Shown: positions 8,323 through 17,362, counted from the stretch's first letter. The stretch is 64,000 nucleotides of DNA from Poriferisodalis sp965226645 (GCA_965226645.1 CBDDDL010000004.1:186001-250000); one strand, 5' to 3'. Notes: generated by a model not told the origin, from the letters alone. Numbers and translations are program-made.

Positions 8323-9543
8323 TCAGTCGGCGAGTGCTACGGGAGCCTGGGTCGACTCGGGTGCCAGCCCGAATCGTTCCCGTTGTGCCTCGAAGTCTGG
8401 TTCGAGCGCCCGTCGCAAGTGGACCACGGGCCGGTCGGCTTGGGCGAGATGCTCGTCACGTCGAGCCTCTTCGACGGTGCGCAGGCTCTCGAGCATCTCC
8501 TTGTCCTGGTTGAGCACGTGGAGATGGGTGCCGCGAAGGCGCAGCCGGTACAGCGTCCGCCAGATGCGGCGCTCCCGGCCCGCCACCTCCCGAAAACGCG
8601 GGAAGTGCACGAGCGTCGCAGCGTTGTCGCGTGGCGTCAGGAATCCCAGGATCCGCAGCGGGGGACCGGGCCCGGCACTGGGCGGCAGCGGGATATCGAG
8701 ACGCACGAAGCTGAGCGCACCGGTATGGATATCGATCCAGTCGAAGTTGGTGCCTCCCTGGTTGCGCCGACGGACCTCGAAGCCGTCGTCGTGATCGTCG
8801 ACAACCACGCGGTCGTCAGTGATGCCTTCGTTCAGCGTGATCGAGCGTGCGTGCAGGAACGGCGCATGCATGAGATCTACGAGATTCTCGAGCGCGAGCA
8901 GCCAGTTCGCACCCCACTCCACGGTCTCTGGAAATGTCGAGTAGCGGCCGTCGGTGAACTCCGCCGGAAGGTCGAGGGGAGCAGGCTCGGCTTCGCCGAT
9001 CCAGGCCCACAGGTAGCCGGCCTGCTCAACGACTGGGTAGCTCACGCTCACCCGCGTCCGTTCGGCCAGCGAGCACGCACCTCCCTGGGACGGCACCGAG
9101 ATGCACTGCCCATCGCCGTCGAAGCGCCAGTGGTGGTAGCTGCATCGCAGCTCCCCATCCACGACATCGCCGATCGACAGACGGGCTCCTCGATGGGGGC
9201 ACAGATCGCCCATGAGGCGTGGCGCGTCGCTTCCGTCACGCCAGAGCACCAAGTCTTCGCCAAGCAGGCGAGTCGCCACGGGTTCGTCGGACACCAGGTT
9301 CGAGGTGCCGAGCAGGTACCAGCGGTCTCGCAGCCCGAGCCTCGGATCGCCCTTCGGCAACTCGGGCGACGGCAGCCAGGCCGGCGGGCGCCGCGCGATC
9401 TGCCGGGTCCCGATGCCGGTGTACTGCGAGACGCCAACTCGTGCGCGCCCGGTCAACGCCCGAGCGGTCTGCTCCAACGTCGGTCGGGCGGGCACCGGCG
9501 TCTCAGTCCCCGGTGAGGTGCGACACCCGGGGCATGACGTCAT
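8323..9543 (-). CDS. Rieske non-heme iron oxygenase, oxygenase component
   Basis: 406 residues. The Rieske centre is C115-x-H117 and C134-x2-H137 (CPHRGA and CSYHHW). The catalytic domain has ENLVDLMHAPFLH at 219-231, with D223, H226 and H231 fitting the mononuclear iron site. Members of this phthalate/vanillate-type group hydroxylate or O/N-demethylate aromatic compounds. No ferredoxin or reductase gene lies in the operon, so electrons must come from elsewhere. The start overlaps the end of the LLM gene by 41 nt; a start further inside is possible because the first 65 residues are poorly conserved in character. Confidence 0.88.
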   Translation of the reverse strand: MTSCPGCRTSPGTETPVPARPTLEQTARALTGRARVGVSQYTGIGTRQIARRPPAWLPSPELPKGDPRLGLRDRWYLLGTSNLVSDEPVATRLLGEDLVLWRDGSDAPRLMGDLCPHRGARLSIGDVVDGELRCSYHHWRFDGDGQCISVPSQGGACSLAERTRVSVSYPVVEQAGYLWAWIGEAEPAPLDLPAEFTDGRYSTFPETVEWGANWLLALENLVDLMHAPFLHARSITLNEGITDDRVVVDDHDDGFEVRRRNQGGTNFDWIDIHTGALSFVRLDIPLPPSAGPGPPLRILGFLTPRDNAATLVHFPRFREVAGRERRIWRTLYRLRLRGTHLHVLNQDKEMLESLRTVEEARRDEHLAQADRPVVHLRRALEPDFEAQRERFGLAPESTQAPVALAD

Positions 9544-10603
9544 TGGCCAACAGGTCCATGGACCGTCGCCACGCTTCCGCCGTCTCGGGCGTCTCGGCGT
9601 AGTCGAAGCAGAACAGCAGCAGGTGGCCGAAGCCGCCGACGTCGGCGTACACCTTCTCGATGTCCGCGGCGACCGTCTCGGGCGAGCCCACGAACCAGTT
9701 GTTGCGGGCGCAGTACTCGACGGTCACCTCGCCGCCGGCGGGTGGGTTGCGCTCGTCGATGAGGAACTTGTGGAAGTCGAACGCGCCGAGCAGCGGGATG
9801 AAGTAATCGGTCATCATCCGGCCCATCATCCCACCGTAGGACAGCTCCCAGGCCTCCTCGTCGGTGGGGGCCACGAATACCTCGCGCACCATGCGCCAGT
9901 CTCGGCGGCTGGCCTCGCGTCCAGCACGACGAGCCCCGGCTTCGTAGGAGTCCCAATGCCCGCTGACGTACTGGGGATTGAGATTCAGGCTCAACGGAAT
10001 CCAGCCCTTCTCGCCGGCCATCTCGAGGGTCGGGGACGGCGAGTTGAGCCCTGCCACGCCGATCGGCGGGTGCGGCTGCTGCAAGGGCCGCAGGTGATGC
10101 ACGAGCTCCATGTCGGGCATGCCGTGGGGCACTGAGCCCTTCCAGTGCTTGCCCTCGTGGGTCCAGCCTGGTTCCTGAGTCCACATGTTCAAGATGAACT
10201 CAATGGCCTCCTGAGTCATCTCGCGGTTCTCGCCAGCCATACCGTCAACACCGAACATCTCCCAGTCGCTGGGCAGGCCGCTGGCCGCGACGCCGAAGTT
10301 GAGACGGCCCTCGGAGAGATGGTCGAGCAGGGAGATCCGGTTGGCCAATTCGGCAGGGTGGTAATAGGGCAGCAGGAAGCCGCCAGGGCCGATGCGAATG
10401 TTCTTGGTCCGCCGCAGCGCTTCGATGGTGAGCAGGTCAGGTGCAGGGTGCGGCTCCCACTTTGCAGCGTGGTGCTCGCCGATCCAGGCCTCACCGAAAC
10501 CGAACTCGTCGGCCCATTCGATGACCTGCAGATCCCACTCCCAGCCCTCGCGCAGATCGCGCTCGGGCGGATGGCTCGGCATCGTGAACAGTCCCAGTTC
10601 CAT
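9503..10603 (-). CDS. LLM-class flavin-dependent oxidoreductase (luciferase-like)
   Basis: 366 residues starting MELGLFTMPSHPPERDLREG; the ATG at 10603 is preceded by AGGGGATCACC, which is a better start than an in-frame codon 33 nt upstream. It has the bacterial luciferase-like TIM-barrel pattern, including EAWIGEHHAAKWEPHPAPDL and LNFGVAASGLPSDW. Such proteins use FMN or F420 and often act as monooxygenases. First gene of the operon running to 568, so it probably supplies an early oxygenation step, possibly with the Rieske enzyme. The substrate is unknown. Confidence 0.85.
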   Translation of the reverse strand: MELGLFTMPSHPPERDLREGWEWDLQVIEWADEFGFGEAWIGEHHAAKWEPHPAPDLLTIEALRRTKNIRIGPGGFLLPYYHPAELANRISLLDHLSEGRLNFGVAASGLPSDWEMFGVDGMAGENREMTQEAIEFILNMWTQEPGWTHEGKHWKGSVPHGMPDMELVHHLRPLQQPHPPIGVAGLNSPSPTLEMAGEKGWIPLSLNLNPQYVSGHWDSYEAGARRAGREASRRDWRMVREVFVAPTDEEAWELSYGGMMGRMMTDYFIPLLGAFDFHKFLIDERNPPAGGEVTVEYCARNNWFVGSPETVAADIEKVYADVGGFGHLLLFCFDYAETPETAEAWRRSMDLLANDVMPRVSHLTGD

Positions 10604-10697
10604 GGTGATCCCCTGTCGCTCTCGGCGGCGCCACAAACCCCAGCGCCTAGGTGTCGAAACTTACTGCGGCCGCGACCCGCCGTCACCAGAGCTCCTC

Positions 10698-10703
10698 TAG
10701 CCT
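10698..10703 (+). promoter_or_regulatory. -10 hexamer TAGCCT for a leaderless gene
   Basis: TAGCCT is followed after 7 nt by the GTG at 10711. The spacing fits transcription starting at the first base of the start codon, and no ribosome-binding site is present. Confidence 0.55.
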
Positions 10704-10710
10704 CGGCTCC

Positions 10711-11826
10711 GTGGCCGGACTTCTACAGGCACGGTGCTTGGCGGTCGCGGCCTTTGCGCCCGCGATTCTGCTTGCAGCATGCGCCAGCGACCCACCCGAG
10801 GCCGATCAAAGCTCGGTTCCGAGCGTCTCGGCAACGACCGAAGATGTTGCCAGGCACAGTGCCACGACGATTGTTCAGGCCGCCGCTGCCCCCAGCGCGA
10901 CCACTGAGTCCGTACCGAACACCGCACCTCCCACTTCGGCCGTGACTGACATTGAAGGCGGCCTGGAAGATGCCTCAGACCTCGCCACGGTTATCGATTT
11001 CAGCTACGACTACGACGACCCGGATTCCGAGGAACCACCTGACTTCGTCGTCGGACGAGACATCGTCTCTGGCCTGTGGCAGTGGTCACGACTCTCGGCG
11101 AGCAGTTGCGTATTCATTGCCGTGTCTCCGGAGCCGTGGTCCTCAGGGCCGGGCGAACCCCAGCGTCCCATCTACCTGAACGACATCGAACGCCTTTGGT
11201 GGCTCGATACGCGTCACCCGGTGGCGCTCGCGGTTGGGGAGACTGTTGTTGGCTACAGCTCGTCCGCGAGCATCGACGAAATGGTCTCGGCGACGTCTCA
11301 CCCGGAGTGCTTTCTTGAGCGCGTCGGGGCCAACAGCGTTGCTGGCGATGAACTCTTCGCGCAGCGGCACGATTCCGGAAGCGGCGGCATCGTGGGGGGT
11401 GAAGACATCGCGACCGTCGAGCCGGATTCTCAAGCCCCGTCCGACGGGGACACGAGTTGGCGGTGTAAGGCGCACGACGGCCCCGAGCCTGCAGATCTGC
11501 TCGACTGGCTGGACGAGCGCGGTGCTCCCCAACCTGAGGTTTCCTGTGTCGTCGGGGAAGGGATCCTGGCGGGTTGGTGGCAGTGGCACGAGCTCTCTGC
11601 CACCAAATGCATCTACGTCGCCGTCGATTCTGGAAACAAGATCGACCAGTACTCGCACCGGAGCCAATCACGCCGCGATGCGACCGAGCCCATCCTGTTA
11701 CGGGCGGGGGAAATCGTAAACGGCTACTCGGACACCGCCGGCACCGACTCGAGCTTCATCGCTGGTACCAGTCATCCGAATTGCTTCCTTGAGCACATCG
11801 CTCCCGAGAACGAAGCATCGGCATAG
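10711..11826 (+). CDS. Secreted lipoprotein with two copies of an unrecognised domain
   Basis: 371 residues from the leaderless GTG. The N-terminus is a lipoprotein signal with lipobox LAAC (C24), so it is anchored outside the membrane. A Ser/Thr/Ala-rich linker (25-85) leads to two copies of a domain of about 90 residues at 112-206 and 280-367. Shared features are a G-(L/W)-WQW motif, a Cys 9-10 residues later followed by a (F/Y)(I/V)AV strand, a (E)xVxGYS motif, and TSHPxCFLE near the end. The two Cys in each copy may form a disulfide. I do not recognise the domain. It is divergent from the catabolic operon at 10603 and 108 nt before the carboxyltransferase gene. Confidence 0.7.
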   Translation: MAGLLQARCLAVAAFAPAILLAACASDPPEADQSSVPSVSATTEDVARHSATTIVQAAAAPSATTESVPNTAPPTSAVTDIEGGLEDASDLATVIDFSYDYDDPDSEEPPDFVVGRDIVSGLWQWSRLSASSCVFIAVSPEPWSSGPGEPQRPIYLNDIERLWWLDTRHPVALAVGETVVGYSSSASIDEMVSATSHPECFLERVGANSVAGDELFAQRHDSGSGGIVGGEDIATVEPDSQAPSDGDTSWRCKAHDGPEPADLLDWLDERGAPQPEVSCVVGEGILAGWWQWHELSATKCIYVAVDSGNKIDQYSHRSQSRRDATEPILLRAGEIVNGYSDTAGTDSSFIAGTSHPNCFLEHIAPENEASA

Positions 11827-11934
11827 ACGGGCGGCGCCCCATACATTCGTGGCGATGCCGAGCGACCGCGTCTGCGGATTGCGCGGCCGAGCGTTGCGGG
11901 ATGGAAGTCTCGTCGGGAAGATCGGAGCGCTGGG

Positions 11935-13539
11935 ATGCCAATTGATCCGGATCGGGAGACGTGGAAGCCGGGGATGACCTGGGAGGACGCGCTCGACGAG
12001 ATTGCGTACCTCAAGGAGCTGGTCGCCGAGATGGGCGGGCCCGAGCGCATCGAGCGTCAGCATCGGGGCGGCCGGTACACGGTGCGTGAGCGCATCGCGA
12101 AGATGGCCGATCCGGGCTCGTTCGTCGAGATGGGCGGGCTCATGGGCGGTCCGGAGTACGACGACGACGGCAACATCATCGGGTTCACCCCGGGTGGATA
12201 CGTCATGGGTCTCGCTGAGCTCGACGGCCGTCCGGTGGCCATCGGCGGCGACGACTTCACCCTCTCGGGCGGCAGCCCGCACAACGTTCACAAGATCCCT
12301 CACCAGTTCGCCCAGCCCTTGGCGATCCAGTTCGGCATCCCGTATGTGCAACTGCGCGAGGGCGTGGGCCACAGCTCGAAATCCGACGAGGAATCGGGCC
12401 AGATGGCCTTGCCCTCGGGCGACATGTGGTGGCAGTCAGTGGAGATGATGACCAAGGTCCCGGTGGCCTCGGGGATCATGGGTTCTGTGGCGGGCTGGCC
12501 GGCTGCAGCCGCGTTGATGTCGCACTTCACCGTGATGGTGAAGGGCCAGTCGCAGATCTTCCCGTCCGGCCCGCCAGTGGTGCAGCGCGCCATCGGCGAG
12601 ACGCTCTCGAAGGAAGAACTCGGCGGGTACCGCATGCACGTCTACGAGAGCGGCCAAGTCGACAACGTGGCAGAGAATGAAGAAGACGCCTTCAACCAGA
12701 TCAAGCAGTTCCTGTCGTACCTGCCGAACACGGTGTCGCAGGTGGCGCCGCGGATCGACACCGGTGATCCCCCGGACCGTCGTCCAGAAGAGCTCCTCAA
12801 CATCATCCCGACCAATCGGCGCGCGGGTTACGACGCCCGCGCCTTGATTCGCCATGTCGTCGACAACGGCGAGTTCTTCGAGATGCGCCAGCACTACGCC
12901 GGCGCGATCATCACCGGTTTCGCTCGGCTCGACGGCTACAGCGTCGGCGTGGTCGGCAGCGACCCGATGCGCCTCGCGGGCGCCATGGACGGCGACGGCG
13001 CAGACAAGTACGCCCACTTTGTGGACCTGTGCGACGCCTTCAACCTGCCGATGGTGATCTTCTTGGACATGCCCGGTTTCATGCTGGGCTCCGTTGCCGA
13101 GCGCAAGGCCACGATGCGTCGCGGGGTGCGTGCGCTGATCGCTTCAGCGGAAGCCAGCGTGCCCAAGGTGGAGTTCAACGTCCGCAAGTCCTACGGCGTC
13201 GCAGCAGATGGGCCCAACAGCATCGGGCTGCCGCACGGGCTGAACCTGCGTTTTGGCTGGCCGGCGGGGGAGTGGGGCGGCATTCCCATCGAGGGTGGAG
13301 TTGCTGCGGCATATCGGCGTGAGATCGAAGCCGCCCCCGACCCAGAAGCCCACCGGGAGATGCTTGAGGAACGCCTGCTGAAGCTGCGGTCACCGTTCAA
13401 GGCCGCTATGGCTGGCGACGTCGTCGATCTCATCGACCCCCGCGAGACCCGCCGGCTGGCATGCACGTTCGTCAAGCTGGCCCAGCCGGTGCTTGCCGAA
13501 CTGGCACAACGAACGGGCAAACGCGCCGTTCGACCCTGA
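11935..13539 (+). CDS. Acyl-CoA carboxylase, carboxyltransferase (beta) subunit
   Basis: 534 residues with N- and C-terminal carboxyltransferase domains (about 30-270 and 290-520) of the propionyl-CoA carboxylase beta/methylmalonyl-CoA decarboxylase type. Segments such as GYVMGLAELDGRPVAIGG, SGPPVVQRAIGE and VIFLDMPGFMLGS are family-typical. It would transfer CO2 from carboxybiotin to an acyl-CoA. No biotin carboxylase gene is adjacent; the nearest biotinylated alpha chain in the window is at 29247-31133, next to another beta chain, so the partner is uncertain. GGAG lies 8 nt before the ATG. Confidence 0.88.
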   Translation: MPIDPDRETWKPGMTWEDALDEIAYLKELVAEMGGPERIERQHRGGRYTVRERIAKMADPGSFVEMGGLMGGPEYDDDGNIIGFTPGGYVMGLAELDGRPVAIGGDDFTLSGGSPHNVHKIPHQFAQPLAIQFGIPYVQLREGVGHSSKSDEESGQMALPSGDMWWQSVEMMTKVPVASGIMGSVAGWPAAAALMSHFTVMVKGQSQIFPSGPPVVQRAIGETLSKEELGGYRMHVYESGQVDNVAENEEDAFNQIKQFLSYLPNTVSQVAPRIDTGDPPDRRPEELLNIIPTNRRAGYDARALIRHVVDNGEFFEMRQHYAGAIITGFARLDGYSVGVVGSDPMRLAGAMDGDGADKYAHFVDLCDAFNLPMVIFLDMPGFMLGSVAERKATMRRGVRALIASAEASVPKVEFNVRKSYGVAADGPNSIGLPHGLNLRFGWPAGEWGGIPIEGGVAAAYRREIEAAPDPEAHREMLEERLLKLRSPFKAAMAGDVVDLIDPRETRRLACTFVKLAQPVLAELAQRTGKRAVRP

Positions 13540-13641
13540 GCCGCACGCAGAATCGCACGAACGAAGCGTCCTCGGCGGCGTTGGCGGGCGACGCCAGAAA
13601 ATGATCACGTTCGCGTGTTCGCTCGCGACCAGAATCAAGGT

Positions 13642-14370
13642 GTGGACAGATATGACCGTGACTGGATTCGGTACGGCGATGCCGTGATCGACTACGAGAT
13701 CCGACGCAGCACGCGGCGACAGAAGACGCTGGAGCTCAAGGTGAGCCCCAGAGGTATCAGCGTGGCGGTCCCGGCGACAACTCGCCCCGAGGAAATTGCG
13801 GCGTTCGTGCGGAGCAAAGGACGATGGATCCTGGACCGGCTCGCAACCATGCCCACCGAGCACGCTGCGTCATCGCTGCCGGGTGTGCTTCCGTATCTCG
13901 GCCGCAACCTGAGCCTGTCGGTCGGCAACAACGACATCACCGACGTTGACGTTCGATTCAGACCGTGGGAACTTCAGGTGACGTTGCCACTGGATATGGA
14001 TTCTGAAGATGCGGCACCACAGGTTCGCTCCGCCATCACCGAGTGGTACTGGCTTCGTGCCGGTGAACATGTTCCGATCGGCGTCGATCGATGGTGGCCG
14101 ATGATGGGCAGCGGCGCCATGCCCGAGGTGATCATCGGGGACCAGCGCAGCAAATGGGGAAGTTGCGCCGTCGATGGCGTGTTGAGGTTCAATTGGAGGC
14201 TCGTGATGCTCGAGCCCACGTTGCTCGACTACATCGTGGTGCACGAGTTGGCCCATCTCACCGAGCTCAACCATGGCCCCAATTTCTGGGCGCTGGTGAG
14301 CTCAGTGCTCCCGGACGTCAAAGAGCGCAGGGCAGCGCTGCGAGCAGTCACAGGAACGCTGCCGTTGTGA
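13642..14370 (+). CDS. YgjP/DUF45-type zinc metallopeptidase
   Basis: About 242 residues. The C-terminal third carries VVHELAHLTELNHGPNFW, where HELAH supplies the HExxH zinc site and the later His (NHGPNFW) the third ligand, as in E. coli YgjP. The preceding QRSKWGSC motif and the IDYEIRRSTRRQKTLELKVS N-terminus also match that family. The substrate is unknown. The start is uncertain: GTG at 13642 has a -10-like CAGAAT 6 nt upstream, and an in-frame GTG at 13615 would add nine residues. Confidence 0.8.
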   Translation: MDRYDRDWIRYGDAVIDYEIRRSTRRQKTLELKVSPRGISVAVPATTRPEEIAAFVRSKGRWILDRLATMPTEHAASSLPGVLPYLGRNLSLSVGNNDITDVDVRFRPWELQVTLPLDMDSEDAAPQVRSAITEWYWLRAGEHVPIGVDRWWPMMGSGAMPEVIIGDQRSKWGSCAVDGVLRFNWRLVMLEPTLLDYIVVHELAHLTELNHGPNFWALVSSVLPDVKERRAALRAVTGTLPL

Positions 14371-14383
14371 AGCCGATCGGCTT
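14370..14383. repeat. Perfect 14-nt palindrome just after a stop codon
   Basis: AAGCCGATCGGCTT starts on the last base of the metallopeptidase stop codon. It is a perfect palindrome and may help terminate transcription, but it has no loop and no following T-run. Confidence 0.3.
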
Positions 14384-14475
14384 TGGCGAGAAGTCACTGC
14401 AGCCAGCCACACAGCGCCAGTCACAGAGCACTCGAGTTCGACGAGCACGACCTCAGACATCGCTGATCAGAGCAT

Positions 14476-14481
14476 TAGCGT
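14476..14481 (+). promoter_or_regulatory. -10 hexamer TAGCGT for a leaderless gene
   Basis: TAGCGT is followed after 6 nt by GTG at 14488 of the LLM oxidoreductase gene, with no ribosome-binding site. Confidence 0.55.
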
Positions 14482-14487
14482 GACGCC

Positions 14488-15393
14488 GTGAACGACACTG
14501 CGGACGCTTCAGGCGCACTTCGATTCGGTTGGCTCTCTCCGTGCATCGGGAACCGGTGGAGCGATCATCGGCCGATCGTGGCCGATCAGGTCGAGCGATT
14601 GTTGCCGGAGGTCATCGGGCATTTCGATTCGCTGTGGATCGCCGACCACTTCTACGGCTTCGATGCCAAGACCGACCCGTTTCTCGAAGCCTGGACAACC
14701 ATCACCTGGTGCGCAGCACGACTCGAAGGGGTCCAGCTGTGCCACCACGTGCTGGGGCACGGCTATCGGCCGCCCGCACTGACAGCGAAGATGGCGGCGA
14801 CGCTGCAATACCTGTCGGGCAATCGCTTCATCCTGGGCATCGGGGCTGGGTGGCGAGGTGACGAATACGAGGCGTACGGCTATGAATTCCCGTCGCCAAA
14901 AGTTCGATTCGCTCAGCTCGAAGAAGTCATCACGATTTGCCGGTTGATGTGGACGCAAGACGACCCGAGCTTCGAGGGCGAGCACTACAGCATCGACGGC
15001 GCAGCTGCGCCTCCGCTGCCGGAGATCCCTCCGCCGATCTGCATCGGTGCTTCGGGTGAGCAGATCGGGCTCAAGGTTGCGGCCCGGCACGCTGACATCT
15101 GGAACACACCGTGGCGGCGCGACCTCGAGTCGCTGCGTCGCAAGTGCGGGATCGTGCTTGGCGAACTCGAACGCCTCAGGCGCGATCCGGCTGACGTGGA
15201 GATGTCCACCACCATCGAACGGGCGTTGCCCACCACCGACAACGAGTCAGCCGACTACGTCGAATTCCTCGCCTCGCTCGCCGAGGTCGGCATCCGGCAT
15301 TTTGTGCTCGACTTCGGCAACCCTGACAGCGCGGAGCCCGCTCATCGATTCGCAGAGCAGGTCATCGCCCCGCTGCGTGCCAGCATCAGCTGA
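14488..15393 (+). CDS. LLM-class oxidoreductase (probably F420- or FMN-dependent)
   Basis: 301 residues of the luciferase-like TIM-barrel fold. Family-typical segments are SLWIADHFYGFD, YLSGNRFILGIGAGWRGDEYEAYG and PPPICIGASGEQIGLKVAARHADIWN. The closest general type is the F420-dependent LLM group common in actinobacteria. The cofactor and substrate are inference. It is a single leaderless gene that converges on the ABC ATPase gene. Confidence 0.85.
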   Translation: MNDTADASGALRFGWLSPCIGNRWSDHRPIVADQVERLLPEVIGHFDSLWIADHFYGFDAKTDPFLEAWTTITWCAARLEGVQLCHHVLGHGYRPPALTAKMAATLQYLSGNRFILGIGAGWRGDEYEAYGYEFPSPKVRFAQLEEVITICRLMWTQDDPSFEGEHYSIDGAAAPPLPEIPPPICIGASGEQIGLKVAARHADIWNTPWRRDLESLRRKCGIVLGELERLRRDPADVEMSTTIERALPTTDNESADYVEFLASLAEVGIRHFVLDFGNPDSAEPAHRFAEQVIAPLRASIS

Positions 15394-15413
15394 ACGCCAG
15401 CCTGCGAGCGCAC

Positions 15414-15442
15414 GGACCGCCCGGTCCTGAGCAGGTGCTCAG
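15414..15442. terminator. Paired hairpins between convergent genes
   Basis: GGACC-GCCC-GGTCC (15414-15427) is followed at once by CTGAGCA-GG-TGCTCAG (15427-15442). They lie between the convergent LLM and ABC ATPase genes and overlap the last codon of the latter. A role as bidirectional terminator is likely but there is no T-tract. Confidence 0.4.
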
Positions 15443-16764
15443 TCGGCGAAGAGTTCCAGTTCGGCAGGGGTGGGTGAGCCCTCGATTCCCACCGGCGGTC
15501 GCAACCCGGCTCGTTCCAAGGTTTCCTCGTAGAGGCTGTGCGCGGATTGGCCATGAGGCGCGAATGCCACAACGTCGGTTCCGATGAACTCGACTGCCAC
15601 GGCATCGCCACGGACGACATGGGGATCGGGCCCGCAGCGCACCCGCAACTGCGTGCCATCGAGGTTCGCCACCACCATTGAATCGTGCCCGTAGAACTCC
15701 ACGAGTTCGACCTCGGCTGACGCTCCTGGTGCGAGGCGGAGTTGCTCTGGGCGCAGCATGACGTCCACGGTGCCCGTGAGGGGAGTGCCGGAATGAGTGC
15801 CATTGCTGCGAGGAGCACCGGCGTCGCCGAGCGGTAGGCGGCCAAGCGTCGTGTGTGCAACGCCGCCAGACGCCGCGCAGCGCAGCCACGATGCTGTTCC
15901 CACGAAATCGGCCACGAACGGATCGGCTGGTCGGCGGTAGAGGCCGTCCGGGGTGTCCACCTGGGCAAGCTGGCCTTCGCGCAGCACGCCGACTCGGTCG
16001 CCGACGACGAAGGCTTCGTCCTGGTCGTGGGTGACGAACACGGCAGTGATGCCGAGTTCGATCAACAGTCGGCGGACCTCGCTGCGGACCTCCTCACGCA
16101 GCGAGGCGTCGAGATTCGAGAAGGGCTCGTCTAACAACAGCACTCCAGGCCGCGGCGCAAGCGCTCGCGCCAACGCGACACGCTGCTGCTGACCGCCCGA
16201 CAGGGTCGATGGCAGGCGTTCTTCGAAACCGGCAAGACCCACCAGCTCGAGCGCTTCGGCGATTCGGCCGGGCGTTCGCTTGGTCCGTTCGAGCCCGTAG
16301 CCGACGTTTCGAGCCACGTCGAGGTGCCCAAACAGCGCCCAATCCTGGAACACCATCCCGACACGGCGTGACTCGGGTGCCACCCAGGCGCCGCCCCGTC
16401 CCGGCGGGCCCGAGACGAACCGGTCGCCGAGCGTGATGGTGCCTGCAAGTGGGCGTTCGAGGCCGGCAATCAAGCGGAGCAGAGTGGTCTTGCCGCACCC
16501 GCTGGGCCCCAGCAAGGCCACGGACTCGCCGGGGTCGACATGCAATGACAAGTCGCGAACCGAGTAGCCATCGTTGTCGGGCTGATCACTGTCGAGTGGG
16601 CGTCGCGCCCGAGCTTGGCCGTAAGAGTGCGTGACGCCCTCAAGCGTGATCGAGCGCGCTGTAGGCCAATGGCGTCCGTGGGCCTGATGGGCGGGTCCAT
16701 CCAACGCCGCAGAGCCGGCGAGTCGCCGATCTCGCTTCGACCGAAATGCCCGGACGGTGCGCAC
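15439..16764 (-). CDS. ABC transporter ATP-binding protein (iron/thiamine/polyamine importer type)
   Basis: 441 residues. Walker A GPSGCGKT is at 86-93, the signature LSGGQ at 188-192 and Walker B VLLLDE at 208-213; a TOBE-like C-terminal region follows (about 300-400). FQDWALFGHLDVARNVGYGL resembles the Q-loop region of FbpC/PotA-type importers. No permease or binding protein is adjacent; a ThiB-like binding lipoprotein lies at 56216-57493, but pairing them is speculation. The start is taken as a leaderless GTG, 7 nt after TATACT. Confidence 0.88.
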   Translation of the reverse strand: MRTVRAFRSKRDRRLAGSAALDGPAHQAHGRHWPTARSITLEGVTHSYGQARARRPLDSDQPDNDGYSVRDLSLHVDPGESVALLGPSGCGKTTLLRLIAGLERPLAGTITLGDRFVSGPPGRGGAWVAPESRRVGMVFQDWALFGHLDVARNVGYGLERTKRTPGRIAEALELVGLAGFEERLPSTLSGGQQQRVALARALAPRPGVLLLDEPFSNLDASLREEVRSEVRRLLIELGITAVFVTHDQDEAFVVGDRVGVLREGQLAQVDTPDGLYRRPADPFVADFVGTASWLRCAASGGVAHTTLGRLPLGDAGAPRSNGTHSGTPLTGTVDVMLRPEQLRLAPGASAEVELVEFYGHDSMVVANLDGTQLRVRCGPDPHVVRGDAVAVEFIGTDVVAFAPHGQSAHSLYEETLERAGLRPPVGIEGSPTPAELELFAD

Positions 16765-16771
16765 CGACCGC

Positions 16772-16777
16772 AGTATA
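16772..16777 (-). promoter_or_regulatory. -10 hexamer TATACT for the leaderless ABC ATPase gene
   Basis: On the minus strand TATACT is followed after 7 nt by GTG (first base 16764). This supports the GTG start over an in-frame TTG six codons upstream that would overlap the promoter. Confidence 0.55.
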
Positions 16778-16826
16778 AGCAAGGGCTTCGCCGAGCATCC
16801 AGTGAGGTGAATGCCAGGTGATGGCT

Positions 16827-16851
16827 ATGCCTGCCGTATTCCGATAGGCAT
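16827..16851. repeat. Inverted repeat ATGCCT-N13-AGGCAT in a divergent promoter region
   Basis: Six-base arms, 16827-16832 and 16846-16851, lie between the divergent ABC ATPase and NTF2-like genes. It could be an operator, but arms this short also arise by chance. Confidence 0.25.
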
Positions 16852-16937
16852 GACTAACGGTTCGGGCGGCGAAGCCAGCCCGACCGGTGTCGAAGTAGGT
16901 TGACGCCAACACGCTGGCTGAGCACTGGGGGAGAGCT

Positions 16938-17342
16938 GTGGCGCTGACAAATGACGACCGGGTCGAGATCCGGGATCTGATCTCTCGCTACAACAAGGCG
17001 ATCGACACCGGCGATGCCGACGGCTACGCCAATACCTTCACTCCGGACGGCGTATTCATCGGGATCGTCGGCACGTTCAACGGCCGTGACGAGCTGCGGG
17101 CCTTTGCTGCCGCGTATGCCATCGAGGAGCAGTACGCAGACTTCGCATCCGCGCAGCACTGGGTGACCAACGTCGTCGCCGATGGCGACGGCACCGAAGC
17201 CACCGTCTTCAGCCACCTCCAGATGGTCAAGCCGCTGCCCGACGGCGGACGAATCCTGCTGGTGGGGCACTACGACGACATCGTGCACAAGGTCGACGGG
17301 CAGTGGCTGTTCGCGCAGCGGATCGTCGTCTCGGACGCTTGA
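16938..17342 (+). CDS. NTF2/SnoaL-like protein
   Basis: 134 residues, one NTF2-like cone fold: an N-terminal helix with DRVEIRDLISRYNKAIDTGD, then FTPDGVFI and the closing strands ATVFSHLQMVKP and GHYDDIVHKVDGQWLFAQR. This is the SnoaL_4-like group, often small hydratases, isomerases or polyketide-type enzymes, but no catalytic set can be assigned. GGGGGAGA lies 5 nt before the GTG start. It is followed after 20 nt by the aminotransferase gene, so the two may be co-transcribed. Confidence 0.75.
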   Translation: MALTNDDRVEIRDLISRYNKAIDTGDADGYANTFTPDGVFIGIVGTFNGRDELRAFAAAYAIEEQYADFASAQHWVTNVVADGDGTEATVFSHLQMVKPLPDGGRILLVGHYDDIVHKVDGQWLFAQRIVVSDA

Positions 17343-17362
17343 ACGCTGGACGCCCAGGCACG

